A DNA stretch of 64,000 nt. Origin: Actinomycetes bacterium (GTDB taxonomy: Bacteria > Actinomycetota > Acidimicrobiia > Acidimicrobiales > Palsa-688). The notes beneath the pieces are model-generated. The model ran no database searches, had not been told where the DNA came from, and saw only the letters and a list, made by a program, of their open reading frames with translations. The stretch's first letter is position 1; each line of letters opens with the position of its first letter. The DNA is taken from assembly GCA_021787035.1 (NCBI GenBank), contig JAJYMM010000209.1, positions 1 through 64,000 of the forward strand, read 5' to 3'. Positions 52,882 through 61,833 of this stretch are shown piece by piece. The translations under genes were made by a program, and so were the position numbers.

Positions 52882-54693
52882 ATGGGCATCGTCCCGAAGA
52901 GGAATGGAGCCGGGGGGCTCCGGTCGAGGTGGCCGGGGCCGGGCAGGCTGGGCCTCTTGGCGCGCCCGGTCCTGGCAGTCGCGCTCGTTGCCTGTGGTGC
53001 CGCGTGGGCCGTTGTGCCCGGCGAGGCCTCTGCTGGCGCAGCCGGGAGCGTCCCTCGGCAGGCAGGCGATGCGCACCCTTCCTTGGGGGCGGCGTTGCCC
53101 CGCGACGAGACCCTCTACACGACTGGGAACGCCTCGCTCGCGCCCAGGAGCTTCAACCCCCTCGATCGTTCCAGTTACACGGGCACCCTGGGGCTGCTCT
53201 ATGAGACGCTGTTTTTGTACGACCCGATCAGCAACAAGATGGTGCCCTGGCTCGCGTCTTCTGGGTCATGGTCCGGCCCGTCGACTTACACGATCGAGCT
53301 CCGACCGGGCGTGGACTGGGTGGAGAGCAGTTCTGGGGCCGCGGTCGGGACGCTTTCGGGGGCGGATGTCATGTTCTCGCTCCGCCTGGCTATGGCCGAC
53401 AAGGCGGACCCGTGGCACGAGGACGTCGGGAGCGTGCAGTCGGTAAGCGCCTCCGGTGACCTGGTAACGGTCCACTTTGGAGCGCCTGTCAACTATGCGG
53501 AGTGGCACGACTACCTCTGGCACGCGCCGGTACTCCCGGCCGCGGTGTGGTCCAAGCTCCATGCAGCTCAGGCGGCCACCGCCACCAACCTTTCACCGAT
53601 GGCGACCGGGCCGATGCTGCTCTACTCGACGAGCAGCGGGGGAGCCTGCTACCGCGACAACCCCCACTGGTGGGCAAAGAACGCGCTCGGGCTTGCCTTC
53701 AAGTTCAACTATCTCTGTGACCTCGTCAGCCCGGCGAGCGGCAAGGGCTTGGCTGAGCTGCTGGACGGGAGCATCGACTGGAGCAACCAGCTGCTTCGCG
53801 GTGTGACCAACCTCGCCGCGTCGCGGGGCGCCGGCTACGGCATCAAGACTTATTACTCGGGGCCCCCGTACATGATCTCGGCCGCGACCGCCTGGCTGGA
53901 GATGGACCTGGCTCGCTCGCCTATGAACAACGTCGATTTCAGGCGGGCCGTCGCGTACGCGCTCGACCCCGGGGCGGTCGCGCAAGGGCCCTACACGGGG
54001 ACTGTGGAAGTAGCCGGCGCAACTGGGCTCCTGCCGGAGCTGTCGTCGTGGGTCGATGCCCGTGCGGTGAAGAAACTGGGGTTCTACTTTTCCCCCTCCC
54101 TCGCCAAGAAGTACCTGGCGAGGTCCGGGTACCGGGGGCAGAGCCTCGTGTTCCTCGTCCCCCAGGGCCAGGTGGATCTCTTGGAAGCCGCTCAGCTGCT
54201 CGCCAAGCAGCTCGCTAAGGTCGGCATCTCGGTCTCGGTCCACTCCGCACCGGAGGCTGCCCTGCGCAAGGACATCAACAGTGGCAATTTCGACATGGTG
54301 ATCAACTCCCAGGTTGGCCTTTCTGCGACGCCATGGCAGTACTTCGAAACGGTGTACCGCCTCCCCATACCAGCGGCCCTCGCCGCCGGCGACAACACCG
54401 AACGGATGTCGGACCCTGGCGCCTGGGCCCTCGTGCAGCAAGCGGCCCGGACCCCGCTCACGGACAGCGCGACGCTCGGACGGCTCTACGACACCCTGCA
54501 GTCGGATTTCCTCGACCAGTTGCCCGAGATCCCCTTGTGGTACACGGGCGCCTGGTTCCAGGCGAGCACTCGGTACTGGCAGGGCTACCCGTCCTCCATC
54601 ACCAGCTCTGATCGCTACACCCCCGTCATGTGGCCCGGCTGGCTCGGGTCTACGACGACGGTGCTGGCGCTAGCTCACCTGCGGCGACGTTAG
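52882..54693 (+). CDS. Peptide-type (family 5) extracellular solute-binding protein
   Basis: A 603-residue exported protein. A signal segment with a possible lipobox (LAVALVAC, Cys near residue 34) is followed by ETLYTTGNASLAPRSFNPLD and LYETLFLYDPISNKMVPWLASS. These are typical of SBP_bac_5 proteins, as is YTIELRPGVDWVESS. Its own permease and ATPase genes are absent, so it is an orphan or uses a remote transporter. ATG 52882 lies 4 bp after dinB. Confidence 0.88.
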   Translation: MGIVPKRNGAGGLRSRWPGPGRLGLLARPVLAVALVACGAAWAVVPGEASAGAAGSVPRQAGDAHPSLGAALPRDETLYTTGNASLAPRSFNPLDRSSYTGTLGLLYETLFLYDPISNKMVPWLASSGSWSGPSTYTIELRPGVDWVESSSGAAVGTLSGADVMFSLRLAMADKADPWHEDVGSVQSVSASGDLVTVHFGAPVNYAEWHDYLWHAPVLPAAVWSKLHAAQAATATNLSPMATGPMLLYSTSSGGACYRDNPHWWAKNALGLAFKFNYLCDLVSPASGKGLAELLDGSIDWSNQLLRGVTNLAASRGAGYGIKTYYSGPPYMISAATAWLEMDLARSPMNNVDFRRAVAYALDPGAVAQGPYTGTVEVAGATGLLPELSSWVDARAVKKLGFYFSPSLAKKYLARSGYRGQSLVFLVPQGQVDLLEAAQLLAKQLAKVGISVSVHSAPEAALRKDINSGNFDMVINSQVGLSATPWQYFETVYRLPIPAALAAGDNTERMSDPGAWALVQQAARTPLTDSATLGRLYDTLQSDFLDQLPEIPLWYTGAWFQASTRYWQGYPSSITSSDRYTPVMWPGWLGSTTTVLALAHLRRR

Positions 54694-54768
54694 CCGCCAA
54701 GGCCAAGGTCTGGGCGCGCACGACTGCCCCGAGGACCTGTTTTGGGCCGCCTGGTGTAACTTGGGATA

Positions 54769-54796
54769 GGAGGCACGGCTGGGGAGGCACGGCTGG
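54769..54796 (+). repeat. 14-bp duplication in intergenic DNA
   Basis: GGAGGCACGGCTGG occurs twice in tandem between the binding protein and the DUF3040 gene. The unit is not a multiple of three and lies outside the genes called here. Confidence 0.8.
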
Positions 54797-54858
54797 GTTA
54801 GAGAGGCACGCAGGCATGGCCAACGGAGAGGGAGTGGTTGCGAGAGGGGTGTTGCGCG

Positions 54859-55251
54859 GTGCCATTGTCGGAACATGAGCAGCGCGTCCTACGCCAGATC
54901 GAACGCCAGCTACAAGAGGAGAAGGGCTTCGGGCGCCCGCTGCGCGTACCGGCCGACGCCAGGGGTGCCGCGCGCAACGCCAAGCGTGCGGCCCTCGGGT
55001 TCTTCGTCGGTTTGGTGGCCCTGCTCGCCTCCTTCGCTTCTTCTTGGGCGGTCGGACTTGTCGGTTTCGTCATCATGCTGGCAGCGGCGGCCGTGTTCGT
55101 CCAGTGCATGCGACGTCTCGCTCGGGAGCGCTGGGGCCAGCCTTCAGGCACTGATGCGGGCCCGTCGCCTGACGGCACGGGCCGGCGTTCGGGCGGGAGG
55201 AAGTGGAGGCATGGGTGGGCAGCTGGCCAGCACGACGACGAGCCGGGCTAG
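54859..55251 (+). CDS. DUF3040 membrane protein
   Basis: A 130-residue protein with the DUF3040 N-terminal signature PLSEHEQRVLRQIERQL, two adjacent hydrophobic segments (AALGFFVGLVALLASFAS and VGLVGFVIMLAAAAVFV) and a polar Gly/Arg tail. GTG 54859 follows a GAGAGGGG by about 10 nt. DUF3040 proteins are common in actinobacteria, often near cell-division genes; function unknown. Confidence 0.82.
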   Translation: MPLSEHEQRVLRQIERQLQEEKGFGRPLRVPADARGAARNAKRAALGFFVGLVALLASFASSWAVGLVGFVIMLAAAAVFVQCMRRLARERWGQPSGTDAGPSPDGTGRRSGGRKWRHGWAAGQHDDEPG

Positions 55252-55269
55252 CGCGCTAGCCGAGCTCGA

Positions 55270-55797
55270 GTGAGCTTCGTCCCTTTGAGGTTGCACGTCC
55301 TGCTTGCCGACCGGGGTACTCAGAACCCCCAGGGAGGCACGCTCAACCTACTGAACGCCGGCTGGTCCGTCACTCAGCTCAGGCGCTTGGCTGGCCCCTC
55401 CGCCCCTGCTTGGGCACCGCTCGTGACGGGGCCACAGGTGGTCGTCGTCTTCCTCGAGGCGGAGCTGGCCATGTGCAACCGGCCCATCCTCCTAGAGATC
55501 GAGCTCGTGTCGGAGGACGGCGACGTCGTCCATGTGCCTGGACCAGCGGCCCCTCAGCCAGTCCGCCTCGAGCAGAGGCTGATCGTGCCCAGCCCTCCGG
55601 GCGTTCCGACGGGGTTCCCCGGCAGGGCAACGGCCATGATGGAGCTACCGACGGGCCTCCCGCTCGCGCCCGGCATCTACCGCTGGCAGGCCAAGGTGGA
55701 CAAGCGTGAAGAGGAGGCTTGGTCCGCCCACTTTTACGTCGCCGCTCCGCCCGAGCCGGCGACCTTCGGGCTACCGCGGGCAGCAGGGGACGGATGA
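55270..55797 (+). CDS. Conserved protein of unknown function, beta-rich
   Basis: A 175-residue protein from GTG 55270. Beta-strand-like stretches (PQVVVVFLEAEL, ILLEIELVSEDGDVVHV, YRWQAKVDKREEEAWSAHFYV) and the phrase LPLAPGIYRWQAKVD suggest an immunoglobulin-like or DUF6941-like single domain. No signal peptide or membrane helix is visible. It starts 18 bp after the DUF3040 gene and overlaps the next gene by 4 bp (ATGA). Confidence 0.65.
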   Translation: MSFVPLRLHVLLADRGTQNPQGGTLNLLNAGWSVTQLRRLAGPSAPAWAPLVTGPQVVVVFLEAELAMCNRPILLEIELVSEDGDVVHVPGPAAPQPVRLEQRLIVPSPPGVPTGFPGRATAMMELPTGLPLAPGIYRWQAKVDKREEEAWSAHFYVAAPPEPATFGLPRAAGDG

Positions 55798-56078
55798 GCG
55801 TTACGGGCCGCGCCATTGAGAGGGCAATGGGTATTTCGCCGCGCTCGGCGGCAGCAGTCGTGCGCCGGCCCGACCTGTGGGCGGAGGCTCTGCGTCAGTG
55901 GAGGGCGCTTTGCAGGCCCCGATGGTGGGCCGGGTGGCCGCCCCTCCCAGTCCCGGCCCGCCCGTACCTCGCCTTCCGTAGGGAGGCCATCTACGGTTCA
56001 GCACCCTCCGAGCTCGCGCCGGGCGAGGTGGTCAGCTACTTAGCGTGGTGCCGCAGGATGCGGGCGTTGGTGCGCTAA
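55794..56078 (+). CDS. Small Trp/Arg-rich protein of unknown function
   Basis: A 94-residue basic protein from ATG 55794, overlapping the upstream stop. It has RPRWWAGWPPLPVPARPYLAF in the middle and APGEVVSYLAWCRRMRALVR at the end. No known motif is recognised. Similar short proteins near HNH genes are plausible in Acidimicrobiia, but I cannot confirm this from sequence. Confidence 0.6.
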   Translation: MSVTGRAIERAMGISPRSAAAVVRRPDLWAEALRQWRALCRPRWWAGWPPLPVPARPYLAFRREAIYGSAPSELAPGEVVSYLAWCRRMRALVR

Positions 56079-56175
56079 GTTTCACTTGGTGCCTCCTTGC
56101 CCTATGACGGATGCCGGCAGCCTCCTACGGGTGCCGCTGATACAAGGCCCGCTCATACAAAGGTAGGCCGAGGGT

Positions 56176-56742
56176 ATGTCGCGAGCGCTCGTCCTCAACG
56201 CCACCTACGAGCCGCTCTGCGTCGTGCCCACCAGGAGGGCCATGGTCCTCGTGCTCCAGTCCAAGGCCGAGCTCCTCTCTGGGACGGGCCGTGTTTACCA
56301 CGCGTCCCGGTTTTCTTTCCCAGAACCTTCCGTTGTCCGCCTTGCTCACTTCGTGCGGGTCCCTCACCAGGCGCACGTGGCGCTCAACCGTCGGGCGATC
56401 TTCGCTCGGGACGGCCACCGGTGCCAGTACTGCGGAGCGCAAGCAGAAAACATCGACCATATCGTGCCTAGGTCCAAAGGTGGCCAGCACACTTGGGAAA
56501 ACGTCGTTGCAGCCTGCAAGCGCTGCAACGCAAGGAAGCGCGACCACCTCCTCGAAGACAGCGGCATGAGGTTGCGGCGCCCTCCCTCGGCCCCCAAGGG
56601 CCGCCAGTGGGCGTTGGTGGCGCTCGGTGCCGTGCTGCCGGACTGGGAGCCATATCTTGGCCTTCGCGGGCACGTGGTACAGATCGGTACCGCTGACGGG
56701 TCGCTCTCGTTGGCGGCCCAGGCGACGCCGCTATCTGCTTGA
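56176..56742 (+). CDS. HNH endonuclease
   Basis: A 188-residue protein. The N-terminal half (MSRALVLNATYEPLCVVPTRRA) matches a widespread actinobacterial HNH family. The HNH core is RRAIFARDGHRCQYCG, then IDHIVPRSKGGQHTWENVVAACKRCNARKRDH, with two zinc CxxC motifs and the catalytic His. DNA cleavage is expected but the target is unknown. It overlaps the next gene by 4 bp (TTGA). Confidence 0.9.
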   Translation: MSRALVLNATYEPLCVVPTRRAMVLVLQSKAELLSGTGRVYHASRFSFPEPSVVRLAHFVRVPHQAHVALNRRAIFARDGHRCQYCGAQAENIDHIVPRSKGGQHTWENVVAACKRCNARKRDHLLEDSGMRLRRPPSAPKGRQWALVALGAVLPDWEPYLGLRGHVVQIGTADGSLSLAAQATPLSA

Positions 56743-57464
56743 ACTGCGTCTTTCAGTGCCGTCAGGGCGGCTTTCGGGTGGAGCGAGCCACCGGCACGGT
56801 TGCCGAGCTGCATGCCTCGTCTGCTGCCATGGTGGCCTCAGATGGTGGTGGCGGTGCGGCCGGCCTGGCGCGTGCGGCCCGAGTTATGCAGCCGACCGAC
56901 AGTGCCCTTGTCCTCGGGAGCTCCCAGGCATCGAGCGTTGCCGACGCAGCCGCCTGCGCTAGCGCCGGGGTCGAGGTGGTGCGCCGGAGGAGCGGCGGGG
57001 GAGCCGTGCTGGTCGAGCCGGGCTCGCAGCTCTGGGTGGACCTGGTGGTGCCAGCGGGTGACCCGCTCGGCGATGACGACGTAGGGCGTGCGGCCTGGTG
57101 GGTGGGGGAGGCGTGGGCGGCGGCCCTCCACGGGGCCGGCTTCGCCTCCGCGGAGGTCTGGAAGGGCGGGCTGGTCCGCCGACCCTGGTCCTCGCATGTT
57201 TGCTTCGCTCTCCTCGGTGCCGGGGAGGTGACGGCGGCAGGCGGGCCAAAGGTCGTTGGCGTGTCCCAGCGCCGGACGAGGCTCGGCGCGCTGTTCCAGT
57301 GCTCGTGCCTGCTTCGCTGGCAGCCGGGGGCGCTTACCGAGCTCCTTGCGCTTTCACCCAAGGAACGTGCGAGCGCGGCGCGCGACCTGGAAGGAGTGGC
57401 GACGCCTGCTCCGCCAGGAAGCGGCGAGCAGCTGCTCGAAGGACTGCTCGCCGCTCTGGCGTAG
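56739..57464 (+). CDS. Lipoate-protein ligase A-like protein
   Basis: A 241-residue BPL/LplA-fold protein. VVRRRSGGGAVLVEPGS matches the RRxSGGGAV nucleotide loop of LplA. CFALLGAGEVTAAGGPKVVGVSQRRTR resembles the lipoate-binding region, with Lys in GPKVVG as the key residue. It lacks the extended C-terminal domain of E. coli LplA. The TTG start overlaps the HNH stop. It is convergent with ppdK. Confidence 0.82.
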   Translation: MNCVFQCRQGGFRVERATGTVAELHASSAAMVASDGGGGAAGLARAARVMQPTDSALVLGSSQASSVADAAACASAGVEVVRRRSGGGAVLVEPGSQLWVDLVVPAGDPLGDDDVGRAAWWVGEAWAAALHGAGFASAEVWKGGLVRRPWSSHVCFALLGAGEVTAAGGPKVVGVSQRRTRLGALFQCSCLLRWQPGALTELLALSPKERASAARDLEGVATPAPPGSGEQLLEGLLAALA

Positions 57465-57502
57465 GCGGGGCCACCGATGTTGGCCGGTCCCGCAGCGGTC
57501 GG

Positions 57503-60211
57503 TCAGCGCGATGAGCTTGTGGTAACGGATCTCGGCAGGGCAGCCCGCCCTGCCTCGAGGCGCGCTACTGGCACCCTGAAGGGCGAGCAAGACACATAGT
57601 CGAGCCCCACCTCGTTGAAGAAGTGGATGCTCTCGGGGTCACCCCCGTGCTCGCCGCAGACGCCGATCTCGATGTCGGGCTTGGTGGTCCGAGCGGCGGC
57701 CGACGACATCCTGACCAGAGCACCGACCCCCTCTTTGTCCAAGGTCTCGAAGGGCGAGGTGCCGAAGATCCCGAGCTCCATGTAGAGGGGGAAGAACGAC
57801 GCTTCGCAGTCGTCGCGAGAAAAGCCCCAGCTGGTCTGGGTCAAGTCGTTGGTCCCGTAGGAGAAAAAGTCGGCCGAAGCGGCTATCTGTCCCGCTGTGA
57901 GGCAGGCCCTCGGTAGCTCGATCATCGTGCCTATGACCTTCTCCAGGTGCACCCCGGTCTCCTCCGATACGGCTGCGATCACTGCCTCGGCTTCCTCGCG
58001 CACGTGCTCGAGCTCTTGGACGGCGCCCACTACGGGTACCATCACCTCGAAGACGGGGTCGCCACCTGCCTTCCTGCGCTGTGCTGCGGCCTCGGCTATT
58101 GCGCGGACTTGGAGCTTGATCAAGCCTGGTATGGCGAGGCAGAGCCGTACGCCTCTCAGGCCGAGCATCGGGTTTTGCTCGTGCAGGCGGCGTACCGCTG
58201 GAAGGAGCCGCTCCGCTTCCTCGTCGACCTCGCCCTTGGACTCGGCGAGCGCGGCACGAACGGACAGCTGGGTGAGGTCCGGCAGGAACTCGTGAAGCGG
58301 TGGGTCGATCAGCCTGATCGTTACCGGTAGGCCGTCCATCTGTTCGAAGATCTGGACGAAGTCGCCGCGCTGGAGCGGCTCCAACTCGTCGAGGGCCGCT
58401 TGGCGTTCGTCCTCGGTTTCGGCGAGGATCAGCCTTTCTACCAAGAGGCGCCGCTCCCCGAGGAACATGTGCTCCGTACGGCAAAGGCCAATGCCTTCGG
58501 CGCCGAAGTGCCGAGCGCGGCGCGCGTCGGACGGCATGTCCGCGTTTGCCTTTACGGCAAGGCGGCGGCGCGCGTCGGCGTGGCGAAGGATGCGTGTGAC
58601 CGAGGCGACGAGGTCTCTCGTCTCGGCGTCGACCTTGGCAGCATCGAAAGTCCCTTCGAAGTACTCGACGAGTGGCGAGGGAACGACCTCCACGTTGCCC
58701 TTGTAGACCGCGCCTGTCCTTCCGTCTATCGAGATCAGGTCACCCTCGGCGATAACGGTGCCGTCAGGGGCGCTGAAGCGACGGCCGGCAATATCGATGT
58801 CGAGGTCCTGGGCGGCTACCACACAGGTCTTGCCGAGCCCTCGGGCCACAACGGCCGCGTGGCTCGTCCTACCACCCCTGCGGGTCAGTACGCCCTTGGC
58901 GGCGACCATCCCTGGCAGGTCGTCGGGATTGGTCTCGTTGCGCACCAAGATGACTGCCTCGCCTCGCTCGGCCCACTGTGCCGCCGTAGCCGAGTCGAAG
59001 ACGACCTTGCCGACCGCGGCGCCGGGGCTGGCTCCCTGGCCTGTCGCGAGTCGGGAAACGGAGTGGTTCTCCGAGAAGCGGGGGAACATGAGCTCGGCGA
59101 GCTGGGCGCCGTTCACCCGGGCGAGCGCCTCGTCCATGCTGATCACGCCCTCGTCGACCAGCTGGGTAGCGATGCGGAAGGCGGCGGCCGCGGTGCGCTT
59201 GCCGACGCGGGTCTGCAGCATCCAAAGCTTGCCCTTTTCGACGGTGAACTCGATGTCGCAGAGGTCGCGGTAGTGGTGCTCCAAGACCGCCATGATGTCG
59301 AGGAGTTGGCGGTAGACGGGTTGGTTCAGCTCTTCTAGTGCCTGGAGGGGTACCGGGTTCCTTATCCCGGCCACGACGTCCTCGCCCTGGGCGTCTTGGA
59401 GGTAGTCGCCGTAGACGCCGCGGTCTCCCGTAGCTGGGTCGCGGGTGAAGGACACCCCGGTTCCCGAGGAGAGCCCGAGGTTGCCGAAGACCATCGATAC
59501 CACGTTGACGGCTGTGCCGAGATCCTCGGAGATGCGTTCCTGGCGGCGGTAGACCCGGGCGCGCTCGGTGTTCCAGGACTCGAAGACGGCCTTGATCGCG
59601 GCGCCGAGCTGCTCGCGTGGTTCGGTCGGGAACTTCCTTCCAGTCTCGTGCTTCACGATCTCTTGGAAGACGGTGACGAGGTGCGCCAGATCATTGACGC
59701 CGAGGTCCAAGTCCGAGGTGGCCCCTGCTTTTTCTTTGAGGTCGGTGAGCGCGTTTTCGAATAAGGCCCCATCTACGCCCATAACCGTCTTGCCGAACAT
59801 CTGGACCAAGCGCCGGTAGGAGTCCCAGGCAAAGCGTTCGTCGTCTGCCTGTTTTGCGAGCCCGTAGACCGAGGCGTCGTTTAGGCCGATGTCCAAGACC
59901 GTGTCCATCATCCCCGGCATCGAAAACCTGGCGCCGCTGCGTACAGAAACGAGCAGCGGGTCATCGGGGTCGCCCAGTCGTTTGCCCATCGTGGCCTCGA
60001 GGCTGGCGAGGTGCTCGTCTACTTCGGCGTCGAGGCTGAGGGGGACGGTACCGGTGGCCAGGTACTCCCGACAGGCTTCAGTGGTGATCGTGAAACCTGG
60101 CGGGACGGGGAGGCCGAGGTTGCTCATCTCGGCTAGGTTTGCCCCCTTCCCCCCGAGCAGGTCGAGCATGCCGCGGTTGCCCTCGGCGAAGTCGTAGACG
60201 TACTTGGCCAT
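57503..60211 (-). CDS. ppdK: Pyruvate, phosphate dikinase
   Basis: The 902-residue enzyme interconverts pyruvate and PEP using ATP and phosphate. The N-terminal ATP-grasp domain starts GNRGMLDLLGGKGANLAEM. The central phospho-His is in GGRTSHAAVVARGLG, and the C-terminal PEP domain has the catalytic Cys in GVCGEHGGDP. GTNDLTQTSWGFSRDD is also present. The length is typical. An AGGAGG precedes the ATG. In many bacteria it serves gluconeogenesis or C4-acid use, consistent with a prp pathway nearby. Confidence 0.97.
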   Translation of the reverse strand: MAKYVYDFAEGNRGMLDLLGGKGANLAEMSNLGLPVPPGFTITTEACREYLATGTVPLSLDAEVDEHLASLEATMGKRLGDPDDPLLVSVRSGARFSMPGMMDTVLDIGLNDASVYGLAKQADDERFAWDSYRRLVQMFGKTVMGVDGALFENALTDLKEKAGATSDLDLGVNDLAHLVTVFQEIVKHETGRKFPTEPREQLGAAIKAVFESWNTERARVYRRQERISEDLGTAVNVVSMVFGNLGLSSGTGVSFTRDPATGDRGVYGDYLQDAQGEDVVAGIRNPVPLQALEELNQPVYRQLLDIMAVLEHHYRDLCDIEFTVEKGKLWMLQTRVGKRTAAAAFRIATQLVDEGVISMDEALARVNGAQLAELMFPRFSENHSVSRLATGQGASPGAAVGKVVFDSATAAQWAERGEAVILVRNETNPDDLPGMVAAKGVLTRRGGRTSHAAVVARGLGKTCVVAAQDLDIDIAGRRFSAPDGTVIAEGDLISIDGRTGAVYKGNVEVVPSPLVEYFEGTFDAAKVDAETRDLVASVTRILRHADARRRLAVKANADMPSDARRARHFGAEGIGLCRTEHMFLGERRLLVERLILAETEDERQAALDELEPLQRGDFVQIFEQMDGLPVTIRLIDPPLHEFLPDLTQLSVRAALAESKGEVDEEAERLLPAVRRLHEQNPMLGLRGVRLCLAIPGLIKLQVRAIAEAAAQRRKAGGDPVFEVMVPVVGAVQELEHVREEAEAVIAAVSEETGVHLEKVIGTMIELPRACLTAGQIAASADFFSYGTNDLTQTSWGFSRDDCEASFFPLYMELGIFGTSPFETLDKEGVGALVRMSSAAARTTKPDIEIGVCGEHGGDPESIHFFNEVGLDYVSCSPFRVPVARLEAGRAALPRSVTTSSSR

Positions 60212-60528
60212 CTGGGGCCCTCCTTATTCAGTTTTGATTAGCGCCAGTGTCGAACCGGCGCCATCATGGGGTTAGAGGCGAAAGACCCCTCGCCGGGGGG
60301 ACCAACTGCTCGTTGGGCCGGCACATTGGGCTGCGACGGGCACCCCTTTGGTTGGCCAGTCGACGCGCGAGGCCCCCATCTGGTCGGCTGCGCGCCTGGC
60401 GGTGTTACTCTGGCGCTGTGCCGAGAGCTAGGGGCGACTCGCCCCCAAGTACGCGGGGCCTCACGGGCGCGCCCGTTGGAGGCCGTCGGGTTGGAGGCCG
60501 TCCGGTTTCAGGTGAGGACAGGGCTTCC
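60212..60528 (+). promoter_or_regulatory. Divergent control region between ppdK and the MgtE-N gene
   Basis: The region holds the ppdK ribosome site on the minus strand (GAATAAGGAGGGCCC) and an AT-richer patch at 60225-60245 that may contain its promoter. On the plus strand a 15-bp duplication (GTTGGAGGCCGTCGG, 60475-60504) precedes the MgtE-N start. No small gene is convincing; an in-frame GTG at 60418 could extend the next protein across this repeat. Confidence 0.4.
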
Positions 60529-61833
60529 ATGGAAAGGGCCGAAGACGGCCAGGGGGGCCAAGGCGCGCCCGAAGTCCTCGGCCTTGCTGGCTTGATCGGT
60601 ACGGAGGTGACGGGTGCATCCGGTCCTGTCGAGGGGCGCCTTATGGATGTCATCGCCAGGCTCGGAGGGGAAGGAAGCTCCCCGGGCTGGCACCCTCGCG
60701 TGACGGGCCTCGTTGTGAGCGTGGACGGGGGTGACAAGTTCGCTCACGCCTACCAGCTGTCAGAGCTCGGGTACGAGCGCACCAAGCTGAAGGTCGACCT
60801 GGCTTCGCTCGGGCCCTTCGTGCGCCGTCCCGGCGAAGTCCTACTTGCGCGCGACTTGCGTTCGCGCCACCTGATCAACCTCGCTACAGGCCGGCTTGTG
60901 CGGGCCAACGACATCCTCCTCGCCAATGCTGGGACGTCGTGGCAGGTTGCAGGCGTCGACACGAGCTCGCGGCCGGTGCTGCGGAGGCTCCTGCCGCGCA
61001 AGCTCCGCCGTCCCGACAGCGAGGACAGGGTCCTTGACTGGTCCGAGGTCGAGCCCTTCGTCTCCCACGTCCCAACCGCGCGCCTGCAGATACCTTTCCG
61101 CAAGCTCCGCCGCCTCCACCCTGCGGTGCTAGCCGACCTAGTCGAGGCGGCCTCGCACGAAGAGGGCGAGGAGATCATAAAAGCAGTCAGCGCCGACCGA
61201 GAGCTGGAAGCCGACGTGTTCGAGGAGCTCGACACGGAGCACCAGGTCGAGTTCCTCCGAAGCCGTTCGGACGAGGAGGCAGCCAGGCTGCTCTCGGCGA
61301 TGGGCCCCGACGACGCTGTCGACCTGCTCACCGAGCTCGACCAGGAGCGCCGGCTCCCGATCCTGGAGAAGGTGCCCGAACCGGCGCAGGCAAAGATGCG
61401 TGCCCTGCTCAGTTACAACCCAGAGACGGCGGGGGGGCTCATGAACCCCGACTTCGTCTCTGTAGCTTCCAGCGCCAGCGTCTCTGATGCGCTCGAAGCC
61501 GTGCGAACCTCCACGAGCCCGCCCGAGGCTTGCGCTGTCGTGTTCGTGACGGGCGAAGGGGGGCGCCTCGAGGGCACCGCGTTGGTGGTCGACCTGCTGC
61601 GGTCGCAACCTGGCGCCAGTGTTGCAGCTGCGACGCGCGAAGGCGGAGTGACACTCTCGCCGGACGCGGACATCCATGAAGTGATCCGCAAGATGACTGA
61701 CTACAACCTCGCCGTCGCGCCGGTGGTGGACGCGGCCGGGCGCATGATAGGCCAGATCACCGTGGACGACGTCCTCGAGATGGTGCTCCCGTCTGGGTGG
61801 CGGCGCCAGTACGGCATGGTCGCGCCCGAATAA
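60529..61833 (+). CDS. PRC-barrel/MgtE-N/CBS protein without a channel domain
   Basis: A 434-residue soluble protein. After a short N-terminus, a PRC-barrel-like part is followed by a second such region. The MgtE N-domain repeats come next (LRRLHPAVLADLVEAASHEEGEEIIKAVS, FEELDTEHQVEFLRSRSDEEAARLLSAMGPDD), with YNPETAGGLMNPDFVSVAS leading into CBS domains that end VVDAAGRMIGQITVDDVLEMV. The MgtE transmembrane channel is absent. In MgtE these domains sense Mg2+; here they may regulate the downstream Nramp-type transporter. ATG 60529 is chosen; GTG 60418 is an alternative. Confidence 0.85.
   Translation: MERAEDGQGGQGAPEVLGLAGLIGTEVTGASGPVEGRLMDVIARLGGEGSSPGWHPRVTGLVVSVDGGDKFAHAYQLSELGYERTKLKVDLASLGPFVRRPGEVLLARDLRSRHLINLATGRLVRANDILLANAGTSWQVAGVDTSSRPVLRRLLPRKLRRPDSEDRVLDWSEVEPFVSHVPTARLQIPFRKLRRLHPAVLADLVEAASHEEGEEIIKAVSADRELEADVFEELDTEHQVEFLRSRSDEEAARLLSAMGPDDAVDLLTELDQERRLPILEKVPEPAQAKMRALLSYNPETAGGLMNPDFVSVASSASVSDALEAVRTSTSPPEACAVVFVTGEGGRLEGTALVVDLLRSQPGASVAAATREGGVTLSPDADIHEVIRKMTDYNLAVAPVVDAAGRMIGQITVDDVLEMVLPSGWRRQYGMVAPE

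Noticed and set aside
58400-59338. 312-residue plus-strand open frame opposite ppdK
   Set aside because: Entirely antisense to conserved PPDK motifs; composition is that of a shadow frame.
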